Shown here: positions 55,546 to 64,000 of the stretch, piece after piece
Layout of the letters: each line of letters opens with the position of its first letter
How positions within the stretch are numbered: position 1 is the first letter of the stretch
Origin: an uncultured Bacteroidota bacterium
GTDB taxonomy: Bacteria; Bacteroidota; Bacteroidia; AKYH767-A; OLB10
Assembly: GCA_900696575.1 (NCBI GenBank)
Contig: CAADHD010000025.1
Coordinates: 149,753-213,752 of the forward strand
DNA: 64,000 nucleotides
Direction of reading: 5' to 3'
Position numbers and translations under genes: made by a program
The notes under the pieces: generated by a model
What the model saw: the letters and a program-made list of their open reading frames with translations, nothing else
Databases searched by the model: none
What the model was told of the DNA's origin: nothing

Positions 55546-56517
55546 ATGAAACAAACTGCCATCTTGCTGCTGATGATCTTTTCAATGAACTTTTTGTTGG
55601 CGGCCTCTCCGCCTGACTCTTTAAAGTACAAATGGATTAAAGGTGAGAAGTATCTCCTTCACAAGGTAGTTTCCAAAGAAACCTGGACAAGCATAGCCAA
55701 GAAGTATGATCTTGAAATGGAACAAGTGATGAAGGCAAACCAGGCAGTGATTGATTTGAAAGTAGGACAAATCATCAATATCCCTGTAAAACAGCAAAAG
55801 ACAAAAGAGCCGGCAGAAAGTCAACAGAAAACAAACGGAATGCAAGGCAACCGCTCCGCTGTTTACCATTCCGTTAAGCAAGGCGAAACCATGTTTTCCA
55901 TCTCAAAAACATATAATGTTTCTACCGATGAAATCAGAAAATGGAATGGAATGGAAGGCAACCATCTTAAATCAGGCCAGCAAATTGTTGTGGGATACAC
56001 TTCATCAACAGCCAATGAGGATTTGAAGAGCAGGATAGAAAATCCCGTTTCCATAAAACCGGAAGGCAAACTTCCAGTGTCAGCTAAAAACATAACCACA
56101 GTTTCAGATACAAAAGGATCGGAACCAGTAAATAAACAGGAGAAGCCTGTGCTTGCTTCTATCGAAAAAGGAGGTATGCCATTGCCGGAGCCGGTGATGA
56201 ACTCTAAAGAGATAAGTAAATCTGGCGGAAAAATCCTTTCCCAGATTACTGAATCAGGAGTCTGTGCCTGGATTACGGATGGCGATAATCAATCTTCCAA
56301 ATTCTTTGCACTTCACCGCACCGCACCGATGGGAACTATCATCAAAGTAACCAATAAAATGAACGGCAAAAGTGTATTTGTAAAAGTGGTGGGTGTACTA
56401 CCGGATACAGGAGAGAATGACAAAGTCATCATTAAAATTTCTGACACTGCTGTTGAACGGCTTGGTGCGCTTGACCAGCACTTTCAGGTAGATTTGAGCT
56501 ACGGTTTACTTAAATAA
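55546..56517 (+). CDS. LysM protein with C-terminal RlpA-like double-psi beta-barrel
   Basis: A 323-residue exported protein. The signal peptide ends near LLAA. Two LysM peptidoglycan-binding domains lie at about residues 37-82 and 107-150. A low-complexity linker is followed by a beta-barrel domain (about 232-322) with GVCAWITDGDNQSSKFFALH and GTIIKVTNKMNGKSVFVKVV, resembling RlpA. The RlpA catalytic Asp-His is uncertain. It probably binds cell wall, and may have lytic or structural use. A TTG at 55514-55516, 19 bases and TAAAATTA at 55536-55543 resemble a promoter close to the ATG. Confidence 0.85.
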   Translation: MKQTAILLLMIFSMNFLLAASPPDSLKYKWIKGEKYLLHKVVSKETWTSIAKKYDLEMEQVMKANQAVIDLKVGQIINIPVKQQKTKEPAESQQKTNGMQGNRSAVYHSVKQGETMFSISKTYNVSTDEIRKWNGMEGNHLKSGQQIVVGYTSSTANEDLKSRIENPVSIKPEGKLPVSAKNITTVSDTKGSEPVNKQEKPVLASIEKGGMPLPEPVMNSKEISKSGGKILSQITESGVCAWITDGDNQSSKFFALHRTAPMGTIIKVTNKMNGKSVFVKVVGVLPDTGENDKVIIKISDTAVERLGALDQHFQVDLSYGLLK

Positions 56518-56579
56518 AGTGGCTACTCTTGACTTCCTTTTTGTCATGTAACATAACCTTTTCATTACGGTATAACTAT

Positions 56580-56587
56580 TACTTTTG
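56580..56587 (+). promoter_or_regulatory. Probable -7 box TACTTTTG of the acyl-CoA dehydrogenase gene
   Basis: Exact TAnnTTTG match, 15 bases before the ATG at 56603. The frame-open TTG at 56585 lies in the box and is not the start. Confidence 0.55.
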
Positions 56588-56602
56588 AATGCAAATTATA
56601 CC

Positions 56603-58411
56603 ATGACAACCAAAACCATTGAACCGATTAAAGGAGGTGAATTTATTATCAAATCCACTGCTGCCGAAAATGTTTTTATTCCGGAAGAATTAAGCGAAGA
56701 GCAACGCATGATGGCCGATACGGCTCAACAGTTTCTCGAAACGGAAGTGTGGCCTATCCTCGATCGCATTGATGCGCTTGAACCGGGCCTGATGCAAAGT
56801 CTGCTTGATAAAGCCGGAGAATTAGGGCTGCTCAGCATTTCTATTCCTGAACAGTATGGCGGACTTGGAAAAGATTTTTTAACCGGAATGAGAATTACTG
56901 AAGTACTTGGCGCAGGCCATTCATTCTCTGTTGCTATGGCTGCACATACCGGTATAGGGACACTGCCAATCCTGTTCTTCGGAAATGAGAAACAAAAAGA
57001 AAAATACATTCCCAAACTGGCTACCGGAGAATGGAAAGCTTCTTACTGTCTTACCGAACCCGGCTCCGGTTCTGATGCACTGGCAGCAAAAACAAAAGCG
57101 GTGCTTACCGAAGATGGTAAACATTATGTTCTCAATGGTCAGAAAATGTGGATTACCAATGCAGGTTTTGCAGATGTATTTATCGTTTTTGCTCAGGTAG
57201 ATGCAGAGAGCACTCCTGATAAAAAAGGCGGGTTTACCGGTTTTATTGTTGATAAACAAACAGACGGTCTTTCGCTGGGTGAAGAAGAACATAAAATGGG
57301 AATTAAAGGATCGTCAACACGTCAGGTTTTTTTCACCGATTGTAAAGTGCCTGCCGAAAATCTTTTAGGCGAAAAAGGCAAAGGTCATTTGATTGCCTTC
57401 AACATCTTAAACATAGGCAGAGCAAAATTAGCTGCGGCTGCTTTGGGTGGCACAAAACGCGTTTGCACACTATCCGTTAAGTATGCCAACGAACGACAAC
57501 AGTTTAAACTACCCATTTCGAAATTCGGTGCCATCAGGTATAAATTGGCTGAGCAGGCTATCAGAACTTATACCCTGGAGTCGGCCCTTTACAGATTAAG
57601 TCACGATATTGATTTAAAAGAAAAATCATTGCTCGAGTCCGGAATGAGTTTTAATGAAGCCATTTTAAAATCGGCTGAAGAGTATGCTGTTGAATGCGCC
57701 ATTCTTAAAGTAGCCGGCAGCGAAACACTGGATTATGTAGCAGACGAAGGCGTGCAGATTTACGGTGGGTATGGTTACAGTGCAGAATTTCCGATGGACC
57801 GCGCCTATCGCGATTCGCGCATCAACCGTATTTTTGAAGGAACAAACGAAATCAATCGCCTGCTTTCGGTAGAAATGATATTGAAACGCGCCATGAAAGG
57901 CGAACTGGATTTAATGACTCCGGCTATGAATGTCCAGAAAGAACTGATGGGTATTCCTGATTTCGGAAATGGTGATGAAGCATTATTTACCCGCGAACAA
58001 AAGGCAATAGCTGACATGAAAAAATGTATTTTGCTTGTGGCCGGTGCTGCTGTTCAGAAACTGATGATGACCCTTGCCAAAGAGCAGGAGATTCTGATGA
58101 ATGCCGCTAACATGATTATGGAGACGTATTTAGCCGAATCTTTGCTGCTGCGCATTCAGAAATCGGTAACCCTGTATGGTGAAGAGGCCTGCAAAGAAAA
58201 ATTGGATATGATGCATGTTTTCTTTTACGATGCCATGAACAGAATTGCCAATGAAGCACGCACTGCCGTTAACTCTTTTGCCGAAGGTGATGAACAGCGT
58301 ATGTTGCTGATGGGTGTTAAACGATTTACCAAGTATGCCAACATTAATACCAAAGAGGCCAGGCAACGCATTGCTAAAAAACTGATTGAAGAAAACAGGT
58401 ATTGTTTCTGA
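56603..58411 (+). CDS. Acyl-CoA dehydrogenase, long (VLCAD/ACAD9-like) form
   Basis: A 602-residue FAD enzyme that starts fatty-acid beta-oxidation. The core has YCLTEPGSGSDALA, MWITNAGFADVF, and the catalytic Glu in IFEGTNEINR (about residue 420). A C-terminal extension of about 170 helical residues follows, as in very-long-chain enzymes that bind membranes as dimers. The ATG at 56603 is chosen because the TTG at 56585 is within a promoter box. DUF2723 follows after six bases. Confidence 0.93.
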   Translation: MTTKTIEPIKGGEFIIKSTAAENVFIPEELSEEQRMMADTAQQFLETEVWPILDRIDALEPGLMQSLLDKAGELGLLSISIPEQYGGLGKDFLTGMRITEVLGAGHSFSVAMAAHTGIGTLPILFFGNEKQKEKYIPKLATGEWKASYCLTEPGSGSDALAAKTKAVLTEDGKHYVLNGQKMWITNAGFADVFIVFAQVDAESTPDKKGGFTGFIVDKQTDGLSLGEEEHKMGIKGSSTRQVFFTDCKVPAENLLGEKGKGHLIAFNILNIGRAKLAAAALGGTKRVCTLSVKYANERQQFKLPISKFGAIRYKLAEQAIRTYTLESALYRLSHDIDLKEKSLLESGMSFNEAILKSAEEYAVECAILKVAGSETLDYVADEGVQIYGGYGYSAEFPMDRAYRDSRINRIFEGTNEINRLLSVEMILKRAMKGELDLMTPAMNVQKELMGIPDFGNGDEALFTREQKAIADMKKCILLVAGAAVQKLMMTLAKEQEILMNAANMIMETYLAESLLLRIQKSVTLYGEEACKEKLDMMHVFFYDAMNRIANEARTAVNSFAEGDEQRMLLMGVKRFTKYANINTKEARQRIAKKLIEENRYCF

Positions 58412-58417
58412 TAAGCA

Positions 58418-60340
58418 GTGAAGAAACACTGGTATAAACTTTTTGCACTCGCTTCATTCCTTATCCCTTTTGCTCTTTACTGGTTTACAAAAACCACTTC
58501 GCTCGGTTTTGCCGATGCCGGTGAATTTGCCATTGTAACCAAAATTGCCGGAATTGCCCATGCTCCCGGCTTTCCGGCTTATGTTTTATCAGGATGGCTG
58601 TTTTCAAAAGCTGCTTTAATTTTTACAGGCAATCATGTCCTCAGCATGGTGCTTTTTTCAACACTTTGCAATGCTGCCGCTTCCCTCCTGCTCTATCTTG
58701 CTTCTGTAAAACTTATTTCACATTTCGCAGGAATGCAGAAAGAAGTTTCGCTCAGTACTAGGCTGTCATCCTTCGGTGCTGCCATTTCATTTGCTACAGG
58801 ATATACAGTTTGGCACTGGGCCAACAGCGTTGAAGTTTATGCCTTTCATCTTTTTGCCTTTTCATTACTTATTTACGGACTTACATTTTACAATTTTGAG
58901 AAAGGTAAACTGTATTTGGCAATAGCTGCAACAGGTTTAGCCATGGCGCTGGCTAATCATCACCTTACCGTAATTTTCTTTCTTCCTTTCATCCCTTTTT
59001 TCTTCACAGAAAATTTTTTCAATCCTGCTCAGCCTGTTCAGAAATCAAAAAAAAACGTCATCAAAAAGCAAGGGTATTTTTCAGTCCTGCTCAGCAGGGA
59101 GTTCCGGTTTTTTATTCTGATTACTGCTGCAATTACAATTCTGTTTTACGGATGGATGTTTATCCGGGCCTCACAGGATATGGTCTTTCAGTTCGGGCAG
59201 CCTGATAATCTTTCTCGGCTCTTTTATCATCTGGCCGGTGGCGCCTGGCAAAAAAATACGGTTACCAGAACAGAGGGATTGGTAGCACTTCGGTTTCCAT
59301 ATTTCACCATGCTGCTGGTTAAGCATTTATTTCTGTTCATTCCTTTTGCAACAGCGGGTTTTGTTTTTCTCTTTCAGAAAAAAATGAAAACGCTTGCTTA
59401 TGCTGTCCTTGTTTATTTCTTATTGCTTTTTGTTTATCAGTTGCGGATAGACCAGACAGCCGATACTGATGCATACTTACTCCTTCCGTTTTTCTTTTTC
59501 GGGTTTCCGGTAGCTGCCGGTATTTATTTCAGCCTGCAGAAATTCTTCTGGATCAGGTTTGCTCTTCCGGTATGGGTTGTTGCACAAATTGCCTTTTATT
59601 TCCCGCTGCAGAATAAAAAAGATTTCAATGTAAGCGAAAGCCTGATGCGGCAATTGGATGAATGCACCCCGAAAGGAGCAGTGCTTTTAATTTCAGACTG
59701 GACATTGGTTAGTCAGTACAATTATTTCCGTTTCGGTGAAAATTTCAGGCCTGATCTTACCCTACTTAATTATGATTTGAAGTTTACCAATTGGAAACTG
59801 CTTCCTTTCAACTTTCCCCAGCTATATCAATACATCAAACCGGAGTATGACCGTTTTATTGAATTGCTCGGAATAACTCATCCTCAGGAAATTTATAATA
59901 CCGGCTGTACATTAAACACGCCTGAGTTGATGAACGCTTATATAAACACTGTTTTAAAAATTAAATCTTATTGCAGAAAAAGAAATTTGGCTTTCATGAG
60001 CGATCCTAAAGCCTATCTGTTTCTTAAGGAATACAAGGTTTACGGAAATGAGTCGCACATGTCGGGAATGTTTATATCTGACAAATCAACCACACTTGGA
60101 AAATCATTTCTCTCTTTACCCTTTAAATGGCTGCACAGCCGACAGCTTTTATCAGAGCCGGCAGCCACCGATAAAATAGTTGACTTTGAAGCAGCGCTTG
60201 AGTTTTCTAAAAGTTATTACAGGCTTTTAAATGATACGGCATCCTGCCAAAGTGCAGAAAAAAGCTATTTGTTCATCAAAGACCTGCAGAAAAAACTTAA
60301 AGCGAATATGCCTTTTGTTTACAGGTCAAAGGGGAAATAA
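58418..60340 (+). CDS. DUF2723 multi-helix membrane protein (GT-C-like)
   Basis: A 640-residue membrane protein starting at GTG. About ten or more helices occupy residues 5-420, followed by a soluble part of about 220 residues. The motif FADAGEFAIVTKIAGIAHAP near the N-terminus, with Asp-x-Gly-Glu, is the DUF2723 signature. It resembles the active site of GT-C mannosyltransferases, so lipid-linked sugar transfer outside the membrane is plausible but not shown. It is downstream of the acyl-CoA dehydrogenase and convergent with the amidase (two-base gap). Confidence 0.85.
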   Translation: MKKHWYKLFALASFLIPFALYWFTKTTSLGFADAGEFAIVTKIAGIAHAPGFPAYVLSGWLFSKAALIFTGNHVLSMVLFSTLCNAAASLLLYLASVKLISHFAGMQKEVSLSTRLSSFGAAISFATGYTVWHWANSVEVYAFHLFAFSLLIYGLTFYNFEKGKLYLAIAATGLAMALANHHLTVIFFLPFIPFFFTENFFNPAQPVQKSKKNVIKKQGYFSVLLSREFRFFILITAAITILFYGWMFIRASQDMVFQFGQPDNLSRLFYHLAGGAWQKNTVTRTEGLVALRFPYFTMLLVKHLFLFIPFATAGFVFLFQKKMKTLAYAVLVYFLLLFVYQLRIDQTADTDAYLLLPFFFFGFPVAAGIYFSLQKFFWIRFALPVWVVAQIAFYFPLQNKKDFNVSESLMRQLDECTPKGAVLLISDWTLVSQYNYFRFGENFRPDLTLLNYDLKFTNWKLLPFNFPQLYQYIKPEYDRFIELLGITHPQEIYNTGCTLNTPELMNAYINTVLKIKSYCRKRNLAFMSDPKAYLFLKEYKVYGNESHMSGMFISDKSTTLGKSFLSLPFKWLHSRQLLSEPAATDKIVDFEAALEFSKSYYRLLNDTASCQSAEKSYLFIKDLQKKLKANMPFVYRSKGK

Positions 60341-60342
60341 AA

Positions 60343-61704
60343 TTATTTTTCAAGCACTGCCGCTTCCTTCAGAGAGATTCGATTGCCTTTGTAATATGGA
60401 GTAACAAAAGCATCTTTAAATCCTTTACTGCGAAGTTCAGATTGTTTAGCCATGGCGTCTGAAAGCTTATTGAAATTGCCTACAGCATAACGCGTGTAAC
60501 CATCATTTCCTTTCAAAGCAACGGCATTAACCTCTTCAAATCGGGAGGTGTTGGTTGAGCTTCCTGACGGAACAGCACCAATCTGAACCGTATAAAAAAA
60601 ATCAGAAGATTCAATTTTTACGGATTCCGTTTTTTTAATCTCTGCTTTGGGTTTCTCAATGGCAGAAACATTCTCTTTTGCCGGTTTCAGAGAATCCACT
60701 GCATACATTTTAATCTCTTCTTCCTTTACAGGTTTCGGCTCAGGCTTTTTTGATACATTTTTTACAGTATCCCTTTTTTCTTCCTGAGCCGGCTCAGGTT
60801 TTTTGTTTTCTGTTTTCAATGTATCGCGTTTAACCTCTGCTTTAATGGAATCTTTTTTAATGGGAGATGCTGCCGGTTTATCACTGCTGAAATCGCCACC
60901 TGACGATTCCATATCTATTTTGTAGGAGTTAAAAGCACGATAAATACTCACGGCAATATCATGCTGCCCTTTTTCAGATAACAGGTATTTCTCTTCCGCC
61001 TTGTTAGAAAGAAATCCGGTCTCAATCAAAACTGCAGGCATTGCAGTACGGTAAAGCACAAGAAATCCGGCCTGCTTCACACCGCGGTTAAATCTTCCTG
61101 CATATTCTTCAAACTCATTCTGAATTTTGGCGGCAAACAAAAGGCTCTGCTCCATATAGGCTTTCTGAAACAGGTTGAAAATAATATGCGCTTCGGGCGA
61201 ATTGGGATCATAACCATCGTAACGCGTTTTGTAATCTTTCTCATAAAGAATGGCTGCATTTTCTCTGCGGGCAACTGCTAAATTTTCTGTGGTTTTATGT
61301 AACCCCATGACAAACGTTTCCGTGCCAAAAGCAGAGGGAGATTCTGAAGCATTGGCATGAATACATATAAACAAATCGGCTTTGGCACGGTTGGCAATGG
61401 CCGCCCGTTCATGCAATTCAACAAAGACATCTTTCGTTCGTGTGTAAATAATCTTTACATCGGGATAATTAGATTCAATATGTTTACCAAGCTTCAAAGC
61501 AATATCAAGAGCGATGTGTTTTTCCTTTGCCGAGGCTCCCAGACATCCTGCATCATGCCCGCCATGACCCGGGTCAATCACCACTGTCCTTATTCGGTAG
61601 GGAGTGGCCGCATCAGGAAAATCAACATATAATAACAGCAGTAAAACGGCTATGCCTCGCATCAAAAACCTGGTTTGATACATTAAAGAAACGGTTACCT
61701 TCAT
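60343..61704 (-). CDS. N-acetylmuramoyl-L-alanine amidase with SPOR domain
   Basis: A 453-residue exported amidase_3 enzyme. The zinc-binding blocks are VVIDPGHGGHDAG, KEKHIALDIAL (Glu), FICIHANA and the catalytic ETGFLSNKAEE. They are followed by a long Lys/Glu/Pro-rich linker (about residues 270-375) with imperfect KKPEP and KRDT repeats. A SPOR peptidoglycan-binding domain ends the protein (from FFYTVQIGAVPS). It cleaves the amide bond between muramic acid and the peptide stem during division. Upstream Met codons at residues 8 or 15 are alternative starts. Confidence 0.92.
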   Translation of the reverse strand: MKVTVSLMYQTRFLMRGIAVLLLLLYVDFPDAATPYRIRTVVIDPGHGGHDAGCLGASAKEKHIALDIALKLGKHIESNYPDVKIIYTRTKDVFVELHERAAIANRAKADLFICIHANASESPSAFGTETFVMGLHKTTENLAVARRENAAILYEKDYKTRYDGYDPNSPEAHIIFNLFQKAYMEQSLLFAAKIQNEFEEYAGRFNRGVKQAGFLVLYRTAMPAVLIETGFLSNKAEEKYLLSEKGQHDIAVSIYRAFNSYKIDMESSGGDFSSDKPAASPIKKDSIKAEVKRDTLKTENKKPEPAQEEKRDTVKNVSKKPEPKPVKEEEIKMYAVDSLKPAKENVSAIEKPKAEIKKTESVKIESSDFFYTVQIGAVPSGSSTNTSRFEEVNAVALKGNDGYTRYAVGNFNKLSDAMAKQSELRSKGFKDAFVTPYYKGNRISLKEAAVLEK

Positions 61705-61753
61705 AAGGCTGATAACAACCTGAAAAACTGAAAAATGATCTTATTCAATTACT

Positions 61754-61761
61754 TAGTTTTG
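61754..61761 (+). promoter_or_regulatory. Probable -7 box TAGTTTTG of lptD
   Basis: Exact TAnnTTTG match, 24 bases before the lptD ATG. No matching -33 TTG was seen. Confidence 0.5.
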
Positions 61762-61785
61762 ACCAATCAAAAATAGAGCTATTGG

Positions 61786-64000
61786 ATGCAACGGAAGTGG
61801 CGGTTTTATGAAGGATCATGTTTTTTATTAACGACTGCTTTTTTAAAAACCCTATGCTTCGTTTTGCTTGCTTTTTCTGTCAATGCACAGATAAATGATA
61901 CTGCGTCATCTGTTCAGACAGACACGCTTAAAATGGAGCAGCAGGCGAATGACCATGGTGATGATTTTAAATCAAAAGTAGAATACGCCTCGCGCGATTC
62001 GCTTTTTTTTGATGCTGAGAAAATGGTGGTTTACCTCTATGGTGCTGCTGTGGTAAAGCATGAAAACATGGAACTGAAAGCAGATTACATTGCCGTTGAC
62101 CTCGAAAACAAAACCCTGCTTGCCGCTTATGGAACTGACAGTGCCGGGAATAAAACCGGAGTACCTGAGTTCAGCCAGAACAGCGATAAATTTACAGCTG
62201 AAGAGATCAAATATAATTTCCAAACAAAAAAAGGTAGAATCAGAGGAGTTTATACCGAGCAGGGAGAAGGATTTATTTATGGTGAAACAGTAAAAAAACT
62301 TGATGACTTCGAATACATCAGCCGCGGTACTTACACCACCTGCAACCTTCCACATCCGCATTATGCAATTGCTGCACGCAAACTAAAAGTGATTAACAAC
62401 CGGAAGATAATTACCGGCCCGGCTTATCTGACTGTAGCTGATGTTCCCTTACCGCTGGCTATTCCTTTCGGCTATTTTCCAAATCGCAGAGGCCAGTCAT
62501 CAGGTGTCATTTTTCCGGCTTATGGCGAATCGGCCGAACTTGGCTTCTTTTTGAAAAATGGCGGCTACTATTTTGGCATTAACGATTACCTTGACCTTGC
62601 ACTTACAGGCGATCTCTATTCAAAAGGAAGCTATGCTGCACAATCTTTTTTAAGGTACGCCTGGCGATATCATTTTAACGGAAATCTTTCTCTGAGTTAT
62701 TCTAAAATTAAAACTGGTGAAAAAGAATTGCCTGACTTTTCGGAAAACCGCGATTTCTTTATCCGCTGGTCGCATACGCAAGACCCTAAAGCAAGGCCTA
62801 ACAGTATCTTCAGTGCCAATGTAAATGCAGGCAGCAGCCAGTACTTCAGAAACAACATTTCTACTCCTTCAAACTTTCTGACCAATACATTTCAATCTTC
62901 CATTGCATGGTCAAAATCATTTCCGGGAAAACCATTTAATTTTTCAGCTACTGCCAATCACAGCCAGAATACACAGACTCGGGATATGAGTATTACACTG
63001 CCTCAATTCACCTTCAGTGTAAACAGAATTTATCCATTTAAAAGAAAACTTACCTCCTTACAACCGAAATGGTACGAAAAAGCCGGGTTCAGCTATCAAA
63101 CCAACTTTCAAAATATCATCAGCGGAAAAGATACCTCCATTTTTAAAGGCGATTGGACTAAGCGGATGCGAAATGGCATACAACACAGCATTCCTGTCAG
63201 TACTTCGCTTCAGGTAATGAAGTATATCACTCTTACACCATCCGTCAACTATTCTGAAAAATGGTATTTGAGTACCATTGAAAAACGATATGATGCAACC
63301 ACTAACAGTTTGATAACCGATACTGTTAACGGCTTTAAAGCCGCCCGCGAGTTCAATGCAGGTGTTTCTATGAATACGCGGCTTTATGGTATGTTCCAAT
63401 TTCGCAAAACAAAACTGCAGGCCATCAGGCATGTACTAACGCCTACCCTTTCATTCTCTTATCGTCCTGATTTTGCAGACCCGTTCTGGAACTATTACAA
63501 AACGGTTCAAACTAATCCTGAAGGTGAAACAGTAAGCTACAGCATCTATGAGCAGGCGATCTTCGGTGGTCCGTCATCAGGAAAACAAGCTTTGATTGGT
63601 TTTGCCGTTGACAACAACCTGGAGATGAAAATAAAATCAAACAACGATACCGCAGAGACAATAAGCAAGATTAAAATTTTTGAAAGCCTTGCCCTTTCCG
63701 GAAACTACAACCTTGCTGCCGATTCTTTAAAACTCAGCATTGTAAGCCTTAATGCCAGAACTACTTTGTTTGATAATCTCAACCTGAACATTGCTTTGGC
63801 ATTTGATCCATACATTACAGATACCCTTAACCGTAGAAGAAATGTCTTTGAATGGAAAGAGAACAAACGGGCAGGCAGGTTAACCTCTGCCAACTTCACC
63901 ACCGGTTTCAACATTCTGCATAATCCGAAGTCATCCAATCAAAATCAGGTAACTGATTTGATTTCCTATGAAATTCCTTTTTCGCTTTATGTAAGTTATT
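61786..64000 (+). CDS. lptD: LPS-assembly protein LptD-like (3' end cut by window)
   Basis: The first 738 codons of a large outer-membrane protein; the frame is open to the window end. A signal peptide (hydrophobic core near LCFVLLAFSVNAQ) is followed by an OstA/LptA-like beta-taco domain (about residues 60-200; YLYGAAVVKHENMELKADYI is typical). Repeated beta strands of the LptD barrel begin about residue 210. LptD with LptE inserts lipopolysaccharide into the outer leaflet. It is divergent from the amidase. I found no frame break in the part present. Confidence 0.88.
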   Translation, partial: MQRKWRFYEGSCFLLTTAFLKTLCFVLLAFSVNAQINDTASSVQTDTLKMEQQANDHGDDFKSKVEYASRDSLFFDAEKMVVYLYGAAVVKHENMELKADYIAVDLENKTLLAAYGTDSAGNKTGVPEFSQNSDKFTAEEIKYNFQTKKGRIRGVYTEQGEGFIYGETVKKLDDFEYISRGTYTTCNLPHPHYAIAARKLKVINNRKIITGPAYLTVADVPLPLAIPFGYFPNRRGQSSGVIFPAYGESAELGFFLKNGGYYFGINDYLDLALTGDLYSKGSYAAQSFLRYAWRYHFNGNLSLSYSKIKTGEKELPDFSENRDFFIRWSHTQDPKARPNSIFSANVNAGSSQYFRNNISTPSNFLTNTFQSSIAWSKSFPGKPFNFSATANHSQNTQTRDMSITLPQFTFSVNRIYPFKRKLTSLQPKWYEKAGFSYQTNFQNIISGKDTSIFKGDWTKRMRNGIQHSIPVSTSLQVMKYITLTPSVNYSEKWYLSTIEKRYDATTNSLITDTVNGFKAAREFNAGVSMNTRLYGMFQFRKTKLQAIRHVLTPTLSFSYRPDFADPFWNYYKTVQTNPEGETVSYSIYEQAIFGGPSSGKQALIGFAVDNNLEMKIKSNNDTAETISKIKIFESLALSGNYNLAADSLKLSIVSLNARTTLFDNLNLNIALAFDPYITDTLNRRRNVFEWKENKRAGRLTSANFTTGFNILHNPKSSNQNQVTDLISYEIPFSLYVSY

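Overview
The window is a continuous, densely packed stretch of a Bacteroidota chromosome. The class is uncertain: Chitinophagia- or Sphingobacteriia-like is plausible. The evidence is a type IX secretion C-terminal sorting domain (34.4-36.4 kb), a short primary sigma factor of 287 residues, an elongated NusB, a long-form GAPDH, LptF/G and LptD export genes, and repeated promoter boxes of the form TAnnTTTG, the -7 element of Bacteroidota, with hardly any Shine-Dalgarno sequences. Nearly all genes are housekeeping or envelope genes. I see no prophage, CRISPR array, rRNA, tRNA or intact insertion sequence.

Layout. 0-12.7 kb: a cut SGNH-like gene, an RluA-type pseudouridine synthase, fmt, a cobB-type sirtuin, a DUF2179-type membrane protein, a lone COX3-like protein coupled to a beta-propeller lipoprotein, nusB, leucine dehydrogenase, an ABC exporter half, tpiA, an SLC13/RCK transporter and a GNAT. 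12.7-25.4 kb: a DUF58-M1 peptidase-lpxH run, the three-subunit proton-translocating transhydrogenase, a membrane histidine kinase, and ligA-unknown-dapA. 25.4-34.2 kb: a minus-strand operon (ispF, cdd, LolE-like permease, YigZ/IMPACT, glycosyltransferase), a DnaQ exonuclease/GIY-YIG fusion with a GNAT, and a second glycosyltransferase coupled to an LptF/G permease.

34.3-39.6 kb is the most distinctive part: a secreted lysyl-oxidase-like protein with a T9SS tag, a lysine-rich exported protein, a cytochrome c/PHM-like copper monooxygenase lipoprotein coupled to a redoxin, and a Rieske-fold lipoprotein with degraded cluster ligands. 39.6-46.2 kb: meaB, a thioesterase, a 5'-nucleotidase split into two genes in reverse domain order, dnaA, a low-molecular-weight tyrosine phosphatase and a dihydrolipoamide dehydrogenase. 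46.2-47.2 kb is the only long gene-poor gap; it holds a probable gene remnant, a palindromic repeat and a possible small ORF.

47.2-64 kb: pyrG, long GAPDH, the primary sigma factor, a DegP-type protease, OsmC, thioredoxin, an NfeD membrane protease, a LysM/RlpA-like protein, a long acyl-CoA dehydrogenase, a DUF2723 membrane protein, an N-acetylmuramoyl-L-alanine amidase with a SPOR domain, and the first 738 codons of lptD, cut by the window end. Envelope biogenesis (LpxH, LptF/G, LptD, amidase, LolE-like, NfeD, DegP) is the main theme shared across the window. No complete new defence or mobile system was found.
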